From NCBI RefSeq assembly GCF_023700755.1, contig NZ_JAMKOJ010000001.1:1-64000 (forward strand): a stretch of 64,000 nt of DNA, in the 5' to 3' direction. Below are positions 30,136-38,760 of this stretch, one piece after another (the first letter of the stretch is position 1; the number at the start of each line of letters is the position of its first letter). The notes below the pieces were generated by a model. That model was not told the DNA's origin. It did not search any database and saw only the letters and a list, made by a program, of their open reading frames with translations. Made by a program: the position numbers and the translations under genes. This stretch comes from Allorhizobium sonneratiae (GTDB taxonomy: Bacteria > Pseudomonadota > Alphaproteobacteria > Rhizobiales > Rhizobiaceae).

Positions 30136-30211
30136 CCTGCTATCCTTTCAAAATCTTCAATGATGGCCCGCCCTGAGTGGAGCAGGCGCGCGAGAGAGAG
30201 CGGTCCGAAAT

Positions 30212-30261
30212 GCGTCGTACGGGCGTTTAGCAAACGCGCAGCGCTATAATGTGATCGGACC
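30212..30261. repeat. structured intergenic element within the sugar-acid operon
   Basis: GGTCCGA at 30212-30218 pairs with TCGGACC at 30255-30261. An inner stem GCGTTT/AAACGC spans 30223-30237. A CAGCGCTATAATGTG stretch recalls the CGCTGTAACAC rhizobial repeat. It sits in a 131-base gap and may attenuate or punctuate transcription. Confidence 0.45.
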
Positions 30262-30266
30262 CGGTT

Positions 30267-31217
30267 TTATTCGACAAAGGCCTCGACAATGTGACGCTCG
30301 CCCGAGAGGAAGGCATCGGCCACCAGCCGCAACGGCTGAAAATCGGCGTCGCTTCGACGTTCGCGGATCAGACCGGCAAAGCGGTCATAGATGCGGGCAT
30401 ATTCCCGGTCCGGACCTTCGACCGTCAGACTGTCATCGATATAGAGTTCAGCGCCGCCCTTTGCCAGTCGCAAACGGCCTTCTTTGGTCTCAACGACAAT
30501 GTCCCAGGTCTGCGGGCCTTCCTGACGCCAGTCGAATTCGGCGGCAATCGGTGCGCCACCTGCGGTTTTCATGGCAAGGCTTGCGGCGATCGGCTGCTGG
30601 CGGTTTTCGGGGAAGAAGAGTTTCGCCCGCTCCACAATGGTCTGGCCGGGAATGATGGCGGTGAGGATGGAGAGCGCATTGATGCCGGGATCGAACACCC
30701 CGAAACCACCGGCTTCCCAGATCCAGGCCTGGCCGGGATGCCAGCGGCGCACATCTTCCTTCCAGGTGATCTCGACCTTTTCAATAGTCTTGCCTGCCAG
30801 CCATTGCCGGGCCGGCTCGACGCCATTGGCAAACCGCGAATGCCAGGTGGCAAACAACACCACACCAGCCTTGTCCGCCAGTTCCTTCAGCGCTTCGGCT
30901 TCGCCGATGGTGGCGGCGGGGGGTTTTTCCATCAAGACGTCAAAGCCGTGGGCAATTGCCTTTTTCGCCATATCAAAGCGCACATCGGGCGGGGTGCACA
31001 GCGCAATCGCCTTGATTTCGTCCGTCTTGCCGTTTTGACGGGCATCGAGAAAGGCATCGTAACTTGAAAAATTTTCGGCCCCGTCGATCACCGCATTGCG
31101 GCTGATGGCGACGGTGATGGCGAAATCGCTGCCGTTTTCGCAGGAGGGAATATGCTGGTCACGGGCGATCTTGCCGACGCCTGCCAGCGCAAGCGCGATA
31201 CGGTTGGATGTGGTCAT
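30267..31217 (-). CDS. D-galactose/L-arabinose 1-dehydrogenase (Gfo/Idh/MocA family)
   Basis: A 316-residue NAD(P)-dependent oxidoreductase. An N-terminal Rossmann motif (ALAGVGKIARDQHIP, near 9-23) is followed by the family EKP motif in VLMEKPPAA (residues 93-101). The C-terminal part contains FGVFDPGINALSI, close to known galactose and arabinose 1-dehydrogenases. It would oxidise the sugar to its lactone as the first catabolic step. Its neighbours are an aldonate dehydratase and later pathway enzymes. No lactonase gene is seen nearby. Confidence 0.88.
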   Translation of the reverse strand: MTTSNRIALALAGVGKIARDQHIPSCENGSDFAITVAISRNAVIDGAENFSSYDAFLDARQNGKTDEIKAIALCTPPDVRFDMAKKAIAHGFDVLMEKPPAATIGEAEALKELADKAGVVLFATWHSRFANGVEPARQWLAGKTIEKVEITWKEDVRRWHPGQAWIWEAGGFGVFDPGINALSILTAIIPGQTIVERAKLFFPENRQQPIAASLAMKTAGGAPIAAEFDWRQEGPQTWDIVVETKEGRLRLAKGGAELYIDDSLTVEGPDREYARIYDRFAGLIRERRSDADFQPLRLVADAFLSGERHIVEAFVE

Positions 31218-31298
31218 GGTCTCGTCCTGCCAAAGGCTGAATGTGTGTGTCTGAACATGATCCGTGAAGCTGTTTTGAGGGCTTGCGGATATGTTGGA

Positions 31299-31324
31299 GA
31301 GGACGCGCCCTTCGGCGCGTCCTC
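31299..31324. terminator. perfect tetraloop hairpin after the dehydratase gene
   Basis: GAGGACGCGCC and GGCGCGTCCTC form an 11-bp perfect stem around a CTTC loop. There is no T tract on the minus strand, so it may be a partial terminator or mRNA-stability element. Confidence 0.55.
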
Positions 31325-31332
31325 AAAGAGGG

Positions 31333-33078
31333 TTAGTGTGCATCCTTGCCCACGGGTGCGCCGCGGCAGCCCTTGAGGAAGTCGAAATCGGCGCCGGTGT
31401 CGGCTCCCTCGACATGATCGTGGAACAGCTTGGCATAGCCGCTTTCCGGCGCCTCGACAGACGGACGCCATTCAGCAAGACGATGCTGCAATTCCTCATC
31501 CGAAATATCGAGATGCACCTTGCGGGCATCGACATCGATCTCGATGAAATCGCCGTCACGGACGATGGCGAGCGGGCCGCCGCGTGCCGCTTCCGGCGAT
31601 GTGTGCAAGAGCACGGTGCCGTAAGCGGTGCCGGACATGCGGGCATCGGAAATCCGCACCATATCGGTGATGCCCTTGCGCAGTACCTTGGGCGGCAGGC
31701 CCATATTGCCGACCTCGGCCATGCCCGGATAGCCGCGCGGGCCACAGTTTTTCAGTACCATGACGCAGGTCTCGTCGATGTCGAGATTTTCGTCGTTGAT
31801 CTTGGCCTTGTAATCGTCAATGTCCTCGAATACCACGGCGCGACCGCGATGCTTCATCAGATGTTCGGAGGCTGCCGAAGGCTTCAGCACGCAGCCTTTC
31901 GGGGCAAGATTGCCGCGCAGCACGACGATGCCGCCATGCTGGGTCAGCGCCTTTTCAACCGGCAGGATGACATCCTCGTTCCAGTTGCGCACATCCTTGA
32001 CCTCATCCCAGATGCTTTGACCAGACACGGTCAGCGCATCCTTATGCAGTTTGCCTGCTTCGCCGAGGCGCTTGATCACCACCGGCAGACCGCCCGCATA
32101 GAAGAATTCTTCCATCAGATATTTGCCCGAGGGCATCAGGTTGACGATGGTCGGAATGTCGCGGCCAAGGCGATCCCAGTCATCGAGCGTCAGATCAATG
32201 CCGCAACGGCCTGCCATGGCCAGCAGATGCACGACGGCATTGGTCGAGCCGCCGATGGCGCCGTTGACGCGGATGGCGTTCTCGAAAGCGTCCTTGGTCA
32301 TGATATCGGACGGCTTCAGATCGTCCTTGACCATCTGCACGATCCGGCGACCGGAGAGTTGCGCCATGACGCGGCGACGGCTGTCGACGGCGGGAATGGC
32401 GGCATTGCCGGAAAGGGCCATGCCGAGTGCTTCGACCATCGAGGCCATGGTGGAGGCGGTGCCCATGGTGTTACAGGTGCCGGTAGAGCGCGACATCGAG
32501 GCTTCGGCCTCCAGGAATTCCTCCTGCGTCATCTCTCCCGCCTTGACGGCCTCGGAAAATTTCCACAGATGCGTGCCGGAGCCGACACGCTCGCCGCGGA
32601 AATAGCCGTTCAGCATCGGCCCGCCCGTGACGACGATGGAAGGCAGGTCGGTCGAAGCGGCGGCCATGACCAGCGACGGTGTGGTCTTGTCACAGCCGAC
32701 GAGCAGTACAGCGCCGTCGATCGGCTGGCCGCGCATGGCTTCCTCGACGGCCAGCGCCGCAAGGTTGCGATACATCATCGCCGTCGGACGGAAGGTGTTT
32801 TCCGAGGCCGAGAATACCGGCACTTCTACCGGAAAACCGCCGGCTTCCCAGACGCCTGCCTTCACTTTTTCGGCCAGTTCACGCAGATGGCCGTTGCAGG
32901 GCGTTAGATCCGACCATGTGTTGAGAATACCGATCACCGGGCGCCCGTCGAACAGGTCATGCGGATAGCCCTGATTTTTCAGCCAGCCGCGATGATAGAT
33001 CGTGTCGCGAGAATTGCCGCCGTACCACGCTTGCGACCGGAGTGTGCGGGGCCAGGGCTTTGGAGTAAAACCACTCAT
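31333..33078 (-). CDS. L-arabonate/D-galactonate-type dehydratase (IlvD/EDD family)
   Basis: A 581-residue iron-sulfur dehydratase. Conserved cysteines appear in LTPCNGHL (near 60), VGCDKTTP (near 128) and STGTCNTMG (near 200), the three cluster ligands of the IlvD/EDD family. The sequence is of the sugar-acid (arabonate dehydratase) subgroup known from Rhizobium, not the branched-chain amino acid IlvD. It makes 2-keto-3-deoxy sugar acids that feed DgoK/DgoA or the semialdehyde route. It sits between GguC and the sugar dehydrogenase. Confidence 0.88.
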   Translation of the reverse strand: MSGFTPKPWPRTLRSQAWYGGNSRDTIYHRGWLKNQGYPHDLFDGRPVIGILNTWSDLTPCNGHLRELAEKVKAGVWEAGGFPVEVPVFSASENTFRPTAMMYRNLAALAVEEAMRGQPIDGAVLLVGCDKTTPSLVMAAASTDLPSIVVTGGPMLNGYFRGERVGSGTHLWKFSEAVKAGEMTQEEFLEAEASMSRSTGTCNTMGTASTMASMVEALGMALSGNAAIPAVDSRRRVMAQLSGRRIVQMVKDDLKPSDIMTKDAFENAIRVNGAIGGSTNAVVHLLAMAGRCGIDLTLDDWDRLGRDIPTIVNLMPSGKYLMEEFFYAGGLPVVIKRLGEAGKLHKDALTVSGQSIWDEVKDVRNWNEDVILPVEKALTQHGGIVVLRGNLAPKGCVLKPSAASEHLMKHRGRAVVFEDIDDYKAKINDENLDIDETCVMVLKNCGPRGYPGMAEVGNMGLPPKVLRKGITDMVRISDARMSGTAYGTVLLHTSPEAARGGPLAIVRDGDFIEIDVDARKVHLDISDEELQHRLAEWRPSVEAPESGYAKLFHDHVEGADTGADFDFLKGCRGAPVGKDAH

Positions 33079-33121
33079 GGCATTTCCATCCTGTTACTGT
33101 CTCGGGCTTATGCCCTGATGA

Positions 33122-34087
33122 TCAAAGTGTTTTTATGGTGACGGCCTTGGCCGCGTCCGTTTTCAGCGGATTGGCGAGCGGCAGGCCGAAATCGGGAGTT
33201 GCGATTTCAAACACATCGCCTTCTTCCGTCTTGAAGCCATCGGCAAAGGAGAGCGTCGCCGTGCCGAACATATGGGCATGCAGATCGCCCGGCTGGCAGA
33301 AGAGGCTGTATTTGAAATGATGATATTCGAGATTGGCGATGGTGTGGGACATGTTGTCCTCGCCGGACAGGAAGGGTTTTTCCCAGACGGTCTTGCCAGC
33401 CCGCAGAACCTTCGACGTACCGACGATGTTTCTCGGAAGATCGCCGATCAGAAGCTCGGGGCCGAAGGAGGCCGGACGCAGCTTGGAATGGGCGAGGTAG
33501 AGATAGTTGATCTTTTCCGTCACATGATCGGAAAATTCGTTGGCAAGGCAGAAGCCGACGCGCACCGGCTGGCCTTGGTTATCGATAACATAAAAGCCAG
33601 CGATTTCCGGCTCTTCGCCGCCGTCGAGGGCAAAGGAGGGCGAGACGAGTGCTTCGCCGGGCGCAATAGCGTTGACGCCTGTGCCCTTGTAGAACCATTC
33701 CGGTTGTACGCCGGTTTCTCCCGCTTTCGGTTTGCCGCCTTCGATCCCCATGCGGAACATTTTCATGGAATCGCTCATGCCGGCAGTGTCGGCATGCATG
33801 CTGTCACGCGCCGAGGCAGAACCGGTATGAGTGAGCCCCGTGCCGGTCAAAAACATATGGGCCGGATCGGGATGGCGCATCGGACAATCGAGCTTGCCGT
33901 CGGCGGCAAGGGCTGCAAGCTCCACAGTCTCGCCGAAGCCCTGAGCCTCGATAAAGGATGCGAGCGTTTGACCGGCAGCGATGGCAGCCAAAGCCAGATC
34001 GTAGCTCGTGGAAAAACCCGAAATGAGGCGCGAGATTTCACCCTGCCGGTAGACGACGCCACCAGCTTTCAATTGCGACAGATACAT
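33122..34087 (-). CDS. gguC: GguC / AraD1-family protein (FAH superfamily)
   Basis: A 321-residue protein of the fumarylacetoacetate hydrolase-like AraD1 group. GguC is encoded with the ChvE transporter in Agrobacterium. Members act on 2-keto-3-deoxy sugar acids, and a role as 2-keto-3-deoxyarabonate dehydratase has been proposed. Visible features are a divalent-metal-type EPEIAGFYVID and FCLANEFSDHVTEK. ATG 34087 with AAGGAA upstream is chosen over the longer frame from 34129. No DHDPS-type KDA dehydratase is present, so this is the best local candidate for that step. Confidence 0.82.
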   Translation of the reverse strand: MYLSQLKAGGVVYRQGEISRLISGFSTSYDLALAAIAAGQTLASFIEAQGFGETVELAALAADGKLDCPMRHPDPAHMFLTGTGLTHTGSASARDSMHADTAGMSDSMKMFRMGIEGGKPKAGETGVQPEWFYKGTGVNAIAPGEALVSPSFALDGGEEPEIAGFYVIDNQGQPVRVGFCLANEFSDHVTEKINYLYLAHSKLRPASFGPELLIGDLPRNIVGTSKVLRAGKTVWEKPFLSGEDNMSHTIANLEYHHFKYSLFCQPGDLHAHMFGTATLSFADGFKTEEGDVFEIATPDFGLPLANPLKTDAAKAVTIKTL

Positions 34088-34171
34088 GGTTGCGTTCCTT
34101 TGTGTGTCCGGTTGGGTGATCCGCGTCACATTGCGTCGGATGCACCAGCCGGTTTCACGTTCGATCGTTCA

Positions 34172-34201
34172 AACCCCCGGAGGCCGAAGCGCTCCGGGGT
34201 C
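34172..34201 (-). terminator. hairpin between gguB and gguC
   Basis: CCCCGGAG at 34175-34182 pairs with CTCCGGGG at 34192-34199. On the minus strand only a short GTTTG follows, so it probably reduces and does not stop transcription into gguC. Confidence 0.5.
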
Positions 34202-34213
34202 TTTGTTTCACTC

Positions 34214-35413
34214 TCAGGCAGCCTTGTTCTTGTTGTAAACGTCGAAGAACACGGCAGCGAGCAAAACCAGGCCCTTGACCATCTGCTGGAAGTCGATGCC
34301 CAGCCCGATGATCGACATGCCGTTGTTCATGACACCCATGATGAAGGCGCCGATGACCGCACCGGTGATCTTGCCGACGCCGCCGGAGGCCGAGGCACCG
34401 CCGATGAAGCAGGCTGCGATCACGTCCAGCTCAAAACCGTTACCGGCTTTCGGCGTGGCAGAATTGAGGCGGGCGGCGACGATCATACCGGCAAGACCGG
34501 CAAGCATGCCCATATTGACGAAGGTCAGGAAGATCAGTCGTTCAGTATTGATGCCGGAGAGCTTTGTGGCTTTTTCATTACCGCCGAGCGCGTAGATGCG
34601 TCGACCGATGGTCGTGCGCCGGGTGATGAAGGAATAGGCGATGATCAGCACCAGCATCACGATCAGCACGTTTGGCATGCCGCGATAGGTGGACAGAAGG
34701 TAGCCGAGCAGCAGGATGGCGCCGGCAACGATCAGATTCTGCACCAGGAAAAAGCTGAAGGGCTCGACATCGATGCCATGCTCGACATTGACGTTACGGC
34801 GACGCCAGGCGAGCACGAAGAGCGCGACTGCACCGAGCACCGTCAGAATGAGCGATGTGCCGTGCAATGCGCCAAAATCGATCACATCGGGTACGAAGCC
34901 AGTGCTGATCAGCTGGAATTCATTCGGGAAGGGGCCGATATTGCGTCCGCCGAGGACGAAGAGCGTGAGGCCACGGAAGACCAGCATGCCCGCGAGCGTG
35001 ACGATGAAGGACGGGATGCGGTGATAGGCGATCCAGTATCCCTGTGCCGCTCCGATAATGCCGCCGGCGACCAGACACAGCAAAAAGGAGGGTATGAAGC
35101 CAAGATGCCAGTTGACGGTGAAAACGGCTGCCAGGGCCCCGACAAAGCCGACAATGGAGCCGACCGAGAGGTCGATGTGACCGGCCACGATGACCAGCAA
35201 CATGCCGAGCGCCATGACGACGATGAAGGAGTTCTGCAGAACAAGATTGGTCAGGTTGACCGGCTTGAACAGAATGCCACCAGTGTAGAACTGGAAGAAG
35301 ACCATGATTACAACAAGCGCAATCAACATGCCGTATTCGCGGATATTGTTGCGAATATAGGAGCCGATCGACACCACGTTGCTTTCGTTGGAGGATGTGT
35401 TGGCGGAGCTCAT
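34214..35413 (-). CDS. gguB: sugar ABC transporter permease GguB
   Basis: A 399-residue inner-membrane permease of the RbsC/XylH class with about 10-11 hydrophobic segments. The conserved [16 protein letters not shown] (near 94-109) and the coupling element [19 protein letters not shown] are clear. It forms the homodimeric channel for ChvE-bound sugars. It overlaps gguA by four bases (ATGA), so ATPase and permease translation are coupled. Confidence 0.95.
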   Translation of the reverse strand: MSSANTSSNESNVVSIGSYIRNNIREYGMLIALVVIMVFFQFYTGGILFKPVNLTNLVLQNSFIVVMALGMLLVIVAGHIDLSVGSIVGFVGALAAVFTVNWHLGFIPSFLLCLVAGGIIGAAQGYWIAYHRIPSFIVTLAGMLVFRGLTLFVLGGRNIGPFPNEFQLISTGFVPDVIDFGALHGTSLILTVLGAVALFVLAWRRRNVNVEHGIDVEPFSFFLVQNLIVAGAILLLGYLLSTYRGMPNVLIVMLVLIIAYSFITRRTTIGRRIYALGGNEKATKLSGINTERLIFLTFVNMGMLAGLAGMIVAARLNSATPKAGNGFELDVIAACFIGGASASGGVGKITGAVIGAFIMGVMNNGMSIIGLGIDFQQMVKGLVLLAAVFFDVYNKNKAA

Positions 35414-36948
35414 GAATTCTTCTCCCCTGAGCGCATGATGGCGCGCATGATGCTTTCCTGGCTTGCTTCCCCTTTCGGCAGTTCGGCGACGATGCGGCCC
35501 TCATTCATCACGTAGATGCGGTCGCAGGTGCCGAGCAGTTCCGGCATTTCCGATGATATCATCAGAACGCCTTTTCCGTCGGCGGCAAGCTGATTGATGA
35601 TGCTGTAGATTTCATATTTGGCGCCCACATCGATGCCGCGTGTCGGCTCGTCGAGGATCAGAATTTTCGGATCGGAAAACAACCATTTCGACAGCACCAC
35701 CTTTTGCTGGTTGCCACCGGACAGGTTGACGGTCTCTTGATAAATCCCGTGTGAGCGAATGCGCAGACGCGACCGGTAATCGGTTGCGACCTTGATTTCC
35801 TTGATGTCGTCAATGACCGCAGTGCTGGACACGCCCGGCAGATTGGCCAGCGTGGTGTTGTGCATGATGTTGTCTGCCAGGATCAGACCGAGATGCTTGC
35901 GGTCTTCCGTCACATAGGCAAGACCGGCATCGATCGCTTTGCGGACGGTGCTGACATCCACGGGCTTGCCTTCAATCAACGCTTCACCGCTGATCCTGTG
36001 GCCATAGGACTTGCCGAACAGGCTCATGGCAAATTCGGTACGGCCTGCGCCCATCAGCCCGGCAATGCCGACAACTTCGCCACGCTTCACATGAATGTTG
36101 ATGTCGTGCAGGACCTGACGATCACGGTTCTGGTGGTGATAGGCGTTCCAGCCCTTCACCTCGAGAATGGTTTCTCTGATCGGTACATCACGCGGTGGAT
36201 AGCGATCGTCAAGGTCGCGGCCCACCATATTGCGGATGATCACATCCTCACTCACCTCTTCTTCATGACAGTTCAGCGTCTTGACCGTCATCCCGTCGCG
36301 CAGCACGGTGATCTGGTCGGCCACCTTGCGCACCTCGTTGAGTTTATGGGTGATGATGATCGAGGTGAGACCCTGTTGACGAAATTCCATCAGCAGATTG
36401 AGAAGTGCTTCAGAATCGTTTTCATTCAGTGAGGCCGTCGGCTCGTCGAGAATGAGCAGCTTCACGCTTTTCGACAACGCCTTGGCGATCTCTGTCAATT
36501 GCTGCTTGCCGACGCCCATGTCGGAGACAAGTGTGCTCGGCTGCTCCTTCAGACCAACCTTCGCCAGCAGTTCTTTCGTTCTGTTATAGGTCTTTTCCCA
36601 GCTGATGACGCCGTTTGCGGCAATTTCATTGCCGAGGAAGATGTTTTCGGCAATCGAGAGTTGAGGCACGAGCGCCAACTCCTGATGGATGATGATGATG
36701 CCGATTTCTTCACTGTCCTTGATGACCTTGAAGTTGCGCACTTCACCATCATAGACGATGTCGCCATCATAGGTGCCTGCCGGATAAACCCCGGACAGAA
36801 CCTTCATCAGCGTTGATTTTCCCGCGCCGTTTTCACCCACCAGCGCATGGATTTCACCACGGCGAACCTTGAGGTTCACATCCGACAGCGCTTTCACGCC
36901 GGGGAACGTCTTGGTGATATTCCGCATTTCGAGGATGGTGTCGTTCAT
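35410..36948 (-). CDS. gguA: sugar ABC transporter ATPase GguA
   Basis: A 512-residue double ATPase of the MglA/XylG type. Domain one has [12 protein letters not shown] and Walker [12 protein letters not shown]. Domain two has the typical degenerate [12 protein letters not shown] and the functional signature [15 protein letters not shown] with [12 protein letters not shown]. It energises uptake through GguB. ATG 36948 (AGGA upstream) starts the conserved domain; the longer upstream frame is non-coding leader. Expression relative to chvE1 is probably reduced by the hairpin at 37104-37129. Confidence 0.95.
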   Translation of the reverse strand: MNDTILEMRNITKTFPGVKALSDVNLKVRRGEIHALVGENGAGKSTLMKVLSGVYPAGTYDGDIVYDGEVRNFKVIKDSEEIGIIIIHQELALVPQLSIAENIFLGNEIAANGVISWEKTYNRTKELLAKVGLKEQPSTLVSDMGVGKQQLTEIAKALSKSVKLLILDEPTASLNENDSEALLNLLMEFRQQGLTSIIITHKLNEVRKVADQITVLRDGMTVKTLNCHEEEVSEDVIIRNMVGRDLDDRYPPRDVPIRETILEVKGWNAYHHQNRDRQVLHDINIHVKRGEVVGIAGLMGAGRTEFAMSLFGKSYGHRISGEALIEGKPVDVSTVRKAIDAGLAYVTEDRKHLGLILADNIMHNTTLANLPGVSSTAVIDDIKEIKVATDYRSRLRIRSHGIYQETVNLSGGNQQKVVLSKWLFSDPKILILDEPTRGIDVGAKYEIYSIINQLAADGKGVLMISSEMPELLGTCDRIYVMNEGRIVAELPKGEASQESIMRAIMRSGEKNS

Positions 36949-37103
36949 TGTGTCAGTCCTGCGCCACGCCATTGTCGCCGAAAACCGGCTCTTCTGCCGC
37001 AACGATAGGCGGCTGCCGCTTCGGCCACGATTTCCCCTGATTGCGTCTGGCCCGGCCACATTTCTGGTCCGGTCGCGCAAGGGCGGGCAGATTGAAAGGA
37101 AAA

Positions 37104-37129
37104 GCCGGGACCTTTTTCAAGGTCCCGGC
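37104..37129 (-). terminator. attenuator-type hairpin between chvE1 and gguA
   Basis: GCCGGGACCTT and AAGGTCCCGGC form a perfect 11-bp stem with a 4-base loop, followed on the minus strand by TTTTCC. It lies 10 bases after the binding-protein gene, the usual place for a partial terminator that keeps binding-protein mRNA in excess. Confidence 0.75.
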
Positions 37130-37138
37130 GAAGAACGA

Positions 37139-38203
37139 TTACTTCAGCTGGTCAGCCTTGTAATAGCCACTGTCTACCAGAACCTTCTGGACATTGTCCT
37201 TGGTCACAAGAACCGGGTTCAGCAGGTAGGACGGAACAACCTTGACGCCGTTGTTATAGGTCTTGGTGTCGTTGACTTCCGGCGTCTTGCCTTCCATCAG
37301 GGCATTGACCATTCCGACCGTGACCTTGGCCAGTTCGCGCGTGTCCTTGAATATGGTCGAATACTGCTCGCCGGCAAGGATCGACTTGACCGAAGGAATT
37401 TCCGCGTCCTGACCGGAGATGATCGGCATCGGCATGTCCTTGGTGCCGTAGCCGACGCCCTTCAGCGAGGAGATGATGCCGATCGACAGGCCATCATAGG
37501 GAGAGAGGACGGCATTGACCTTGGCATCGGTGTAATAGGCCGACAAGAGGTTGTCCATGCGGGCCTGGGCCGTCGCCGGATCCCAGCGCAACGTGCCGAC
37601 CTTGTCCATGCCCATCTGGCCGGAACGGACAATGAGCTTCTTGCTGTCGATATAAGGCTTCAGCACCGACATCGCGCCATTGTAGAAGAAGTAGGCGTTG
37701 TTGTCGTCCGGCGAGCCGCCGAAAAGCTCGATGTTGAACGGACCCTTGCCGTCTTTAAGGCCAAGCTTGTCGACAATGCTGTCAGCCTGCAGCACGCCGA
37801 CCTTGAAGTTGTCGAAGGTGGCGTAATAATCGACAAACGGGCTGTTCCGGATGAGGCGGTCATAGGAGATGACCTTGATGCCAGCGTCATGCGCCTGCTT
37901 CAATACGTCGGAGAGCGTTGTGCCGTCGATGGCAGCGATGACCAGAACCTTGTCACCCTTGGTCACCATGTTCTCGATCTGCGAGAGCTGGTTTGGAATG
38001 TCATCATCGCCATATTGCAGGTCGGTGTCATAACCGGCAGCCTGGAGCTGCTTGACGATGTTGTTGCCGTCATCGATCCAGCGGGCCGAGGACTTGGTCG
38101 GCATGGCAATGCCGACAGTGCCCTTGTCGGCTGCAAAAGCCGGGCTGGACATAACGACTGCGCCCAGTGCGATGGACGCAAAAAGACTGACTATTTTCTT
38201 CAC
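37139..38203 (-). CDS. chvE: ChvE-type periplasmic sugar-binding protein, copy 1
   Basis: A 354-residue binding protein with a signal peptide (1-25, SSPAFAA). ChvE binds galactose, arabinose, glucose and related sugars, both for GguAB uptake and as a chemotaxis/virulence co-sensor in Agrobacterium. The sequence follows the canonical ChvE at the sugar loops: YDRLIRNS (114-121), [10 protein letters not shown] (233-242) and SGQDAEIPS (263-271). It starts with GTG, with GGGAGG seven bases upstream; the annotation from 38239 would add leader residues. It heads the gguA-gguB-gguC transcript. Whether it or copy 2 is the virulence-type ChvE orthologue needs phylogeny. Confidence 0.93.
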   Translation of the reverse strand: MKKIVSLFASIALGAVVMSSPAFAADKGTVGIAMPTKSSARWIDDGNNIVKQLQAAGYDTDLQYGDDDIPNQLSQIENMVTKGDKVLVIAAIDGTTLSDVLKQAHDAGIKVISYDRLIRNSPFVDYYATFDNFKVGVLQADSIVDKLGLKDGKGPFNIELFGGSPDDNNAYFFYNGAMSVLKPYIDSKKLIVRSGQMGMDKVGTLRWDPATAQARMDNLLSAYYTDAKVNAVLSPYDGLSIGIISSLKGVGYGTKDMPMPIISGQDAEIPSVKSILAGEQYSTIFKDTRELAKVTVGMVNALMEGKTPEVNDTKTYNNGVKVVPSYLLNPVLVTKDNVQKVLVDSGYYKADQLK

Positions 38204-38377
38204 GAGGAACCTCCCTTGGTTTCCATCATTCACTCCCACTGCATGATTTCACTGAAGCCGCACGGTTTCAGATCTCATGCAAGGCGGCCCCAGCTCCTTC
38301 TGTTCGCCGCGAGAGGATAAGGCGGTATGCCACAGGCACCACCACACCATCCATGCTTCACTCTTATAGACCATCAT

Positions 38378-38396
38378 ATATCATTCAAATGATTTA
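38378..38396. promoter_or_regulatory. candidate GbpR operator upstream of chvE1
   Basis: The sequence ATATCATTCAAATGATTTA contains the perfect palindrome ATCATT-CA-AATGAT. The identical 19 bases occur at 40050-40068 before chvE2/gbpR. LysR-type regulators bind such interrupted dyads. It lies 175 bases before the chvE1 start. Confidence 0.65.
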
Positions 38397-38405
38397 TTTT
38401 TCAAT

Positions 38406-38429
38406 CTTCATATCATTTTTGATATGAAG
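38406..38429. promoter_or_regulatory. perfect 10-bp inverted repeat next to the operator
   Basis: CTTCATATCA, four T residues, then TGATATGAAG. It starts 10 bases beyond the candidate operator. It shares the ATATCA half-word with it, so it could be a second regulator site; it has no match before chvE2 that I can see. Confidence 0.45.
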
Positions 38430-38640
38430 ATGCGTGGAGAGGGTCTGCGGACGCGCGTGAATACAATCGATTTAAAAATTATCCAGCGTATTCAAAGTGC
38501 CACGCATCGCAGCAAGATTATCGTGATGGGATGCGCGCTGGAAAATAAACCGAAACAGATCGGGCCTGTCTGCGGGCAGCTCCTGCATCATTCCTGAAAT
38601 CGGGTGAGATTGAAGGTGAACATGATGCAGCAGATGAAAA

Positions 38641-38687
38641 GCGTTACAGCGACTTTTGTGCGCCATGTTTGGCGCACGGCGCTGTAA
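38641..38687. repeat. rhizobial hairpin repeat C, full copy
   Basis: TTACAGCG at 38644-38651 pairs with CGCTGTAA at 38680-38687, and inside it GTGCGCC pairs with GGCGCAC. The CGCTGTAA ends match the half-elements at 8980 and 60781. Confidence 0.65.
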
Positions 38688-38740
38688 AAACAAAGCACCG
38701 GATCGACGGGGGATAACCCGTGTCGATCCGGTGCTTTGGT
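38686..38740 (-). terminator. strong intrinsic terminator of chvE2
   Basis: CAAAGCACCGGATCGAC at 38691-38707 pairs perfectly with GTCGATCCGGTGCTTTG at 38722-38738, and the stem can extend inward. On the minus strand a TTTTT run follows. It makes chvE2 a separate transcription unit from chvE1-gguAB. Confidence 0.9.
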
Positions 38741-38760
38741 ATTGCGAATGAAGAGGAGAC

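Larger units (their letters stand above)
38204..38760. other. long spacer between the two chvE genes
   Basis: This 557-base gap holds no supported gene; a 73-residue minus frame lies over repeats. From left to right it contains the chvE1 leader and promoter region, a 19-base palindromic site (38378-38396), a perfect 10-bp inverted repeat (38406-38429), a rhizobial hairpin repeat (38641-38687), and the strong terminator of chvE2 (38686-38740). Confidence 0.7.

Noticed and set aside
31333..33078. The dehydratase as IlvD of branched-chain amino acid synthesis
   Set aside because: Its sequence type and its place among GguC, galactose dehydrogenase and DgoK/DgoA fit sugar-acid dehydratases.
33272..35515. 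A 747-residue plus-strand frame opposite gguC and gguB
   Set aside because: It mirrors real genes with signature motifs on the other strand and gives a low-complexity Asp/His/Gln-rich product without a ribosome site.
38472..38693. A 73-residue minus-strand frame between the chvE genes
   Set aside because: It runs through a rhizobial hairpin repeat and ends in operator-side DNA; there is no ribosome site or family resemblance.
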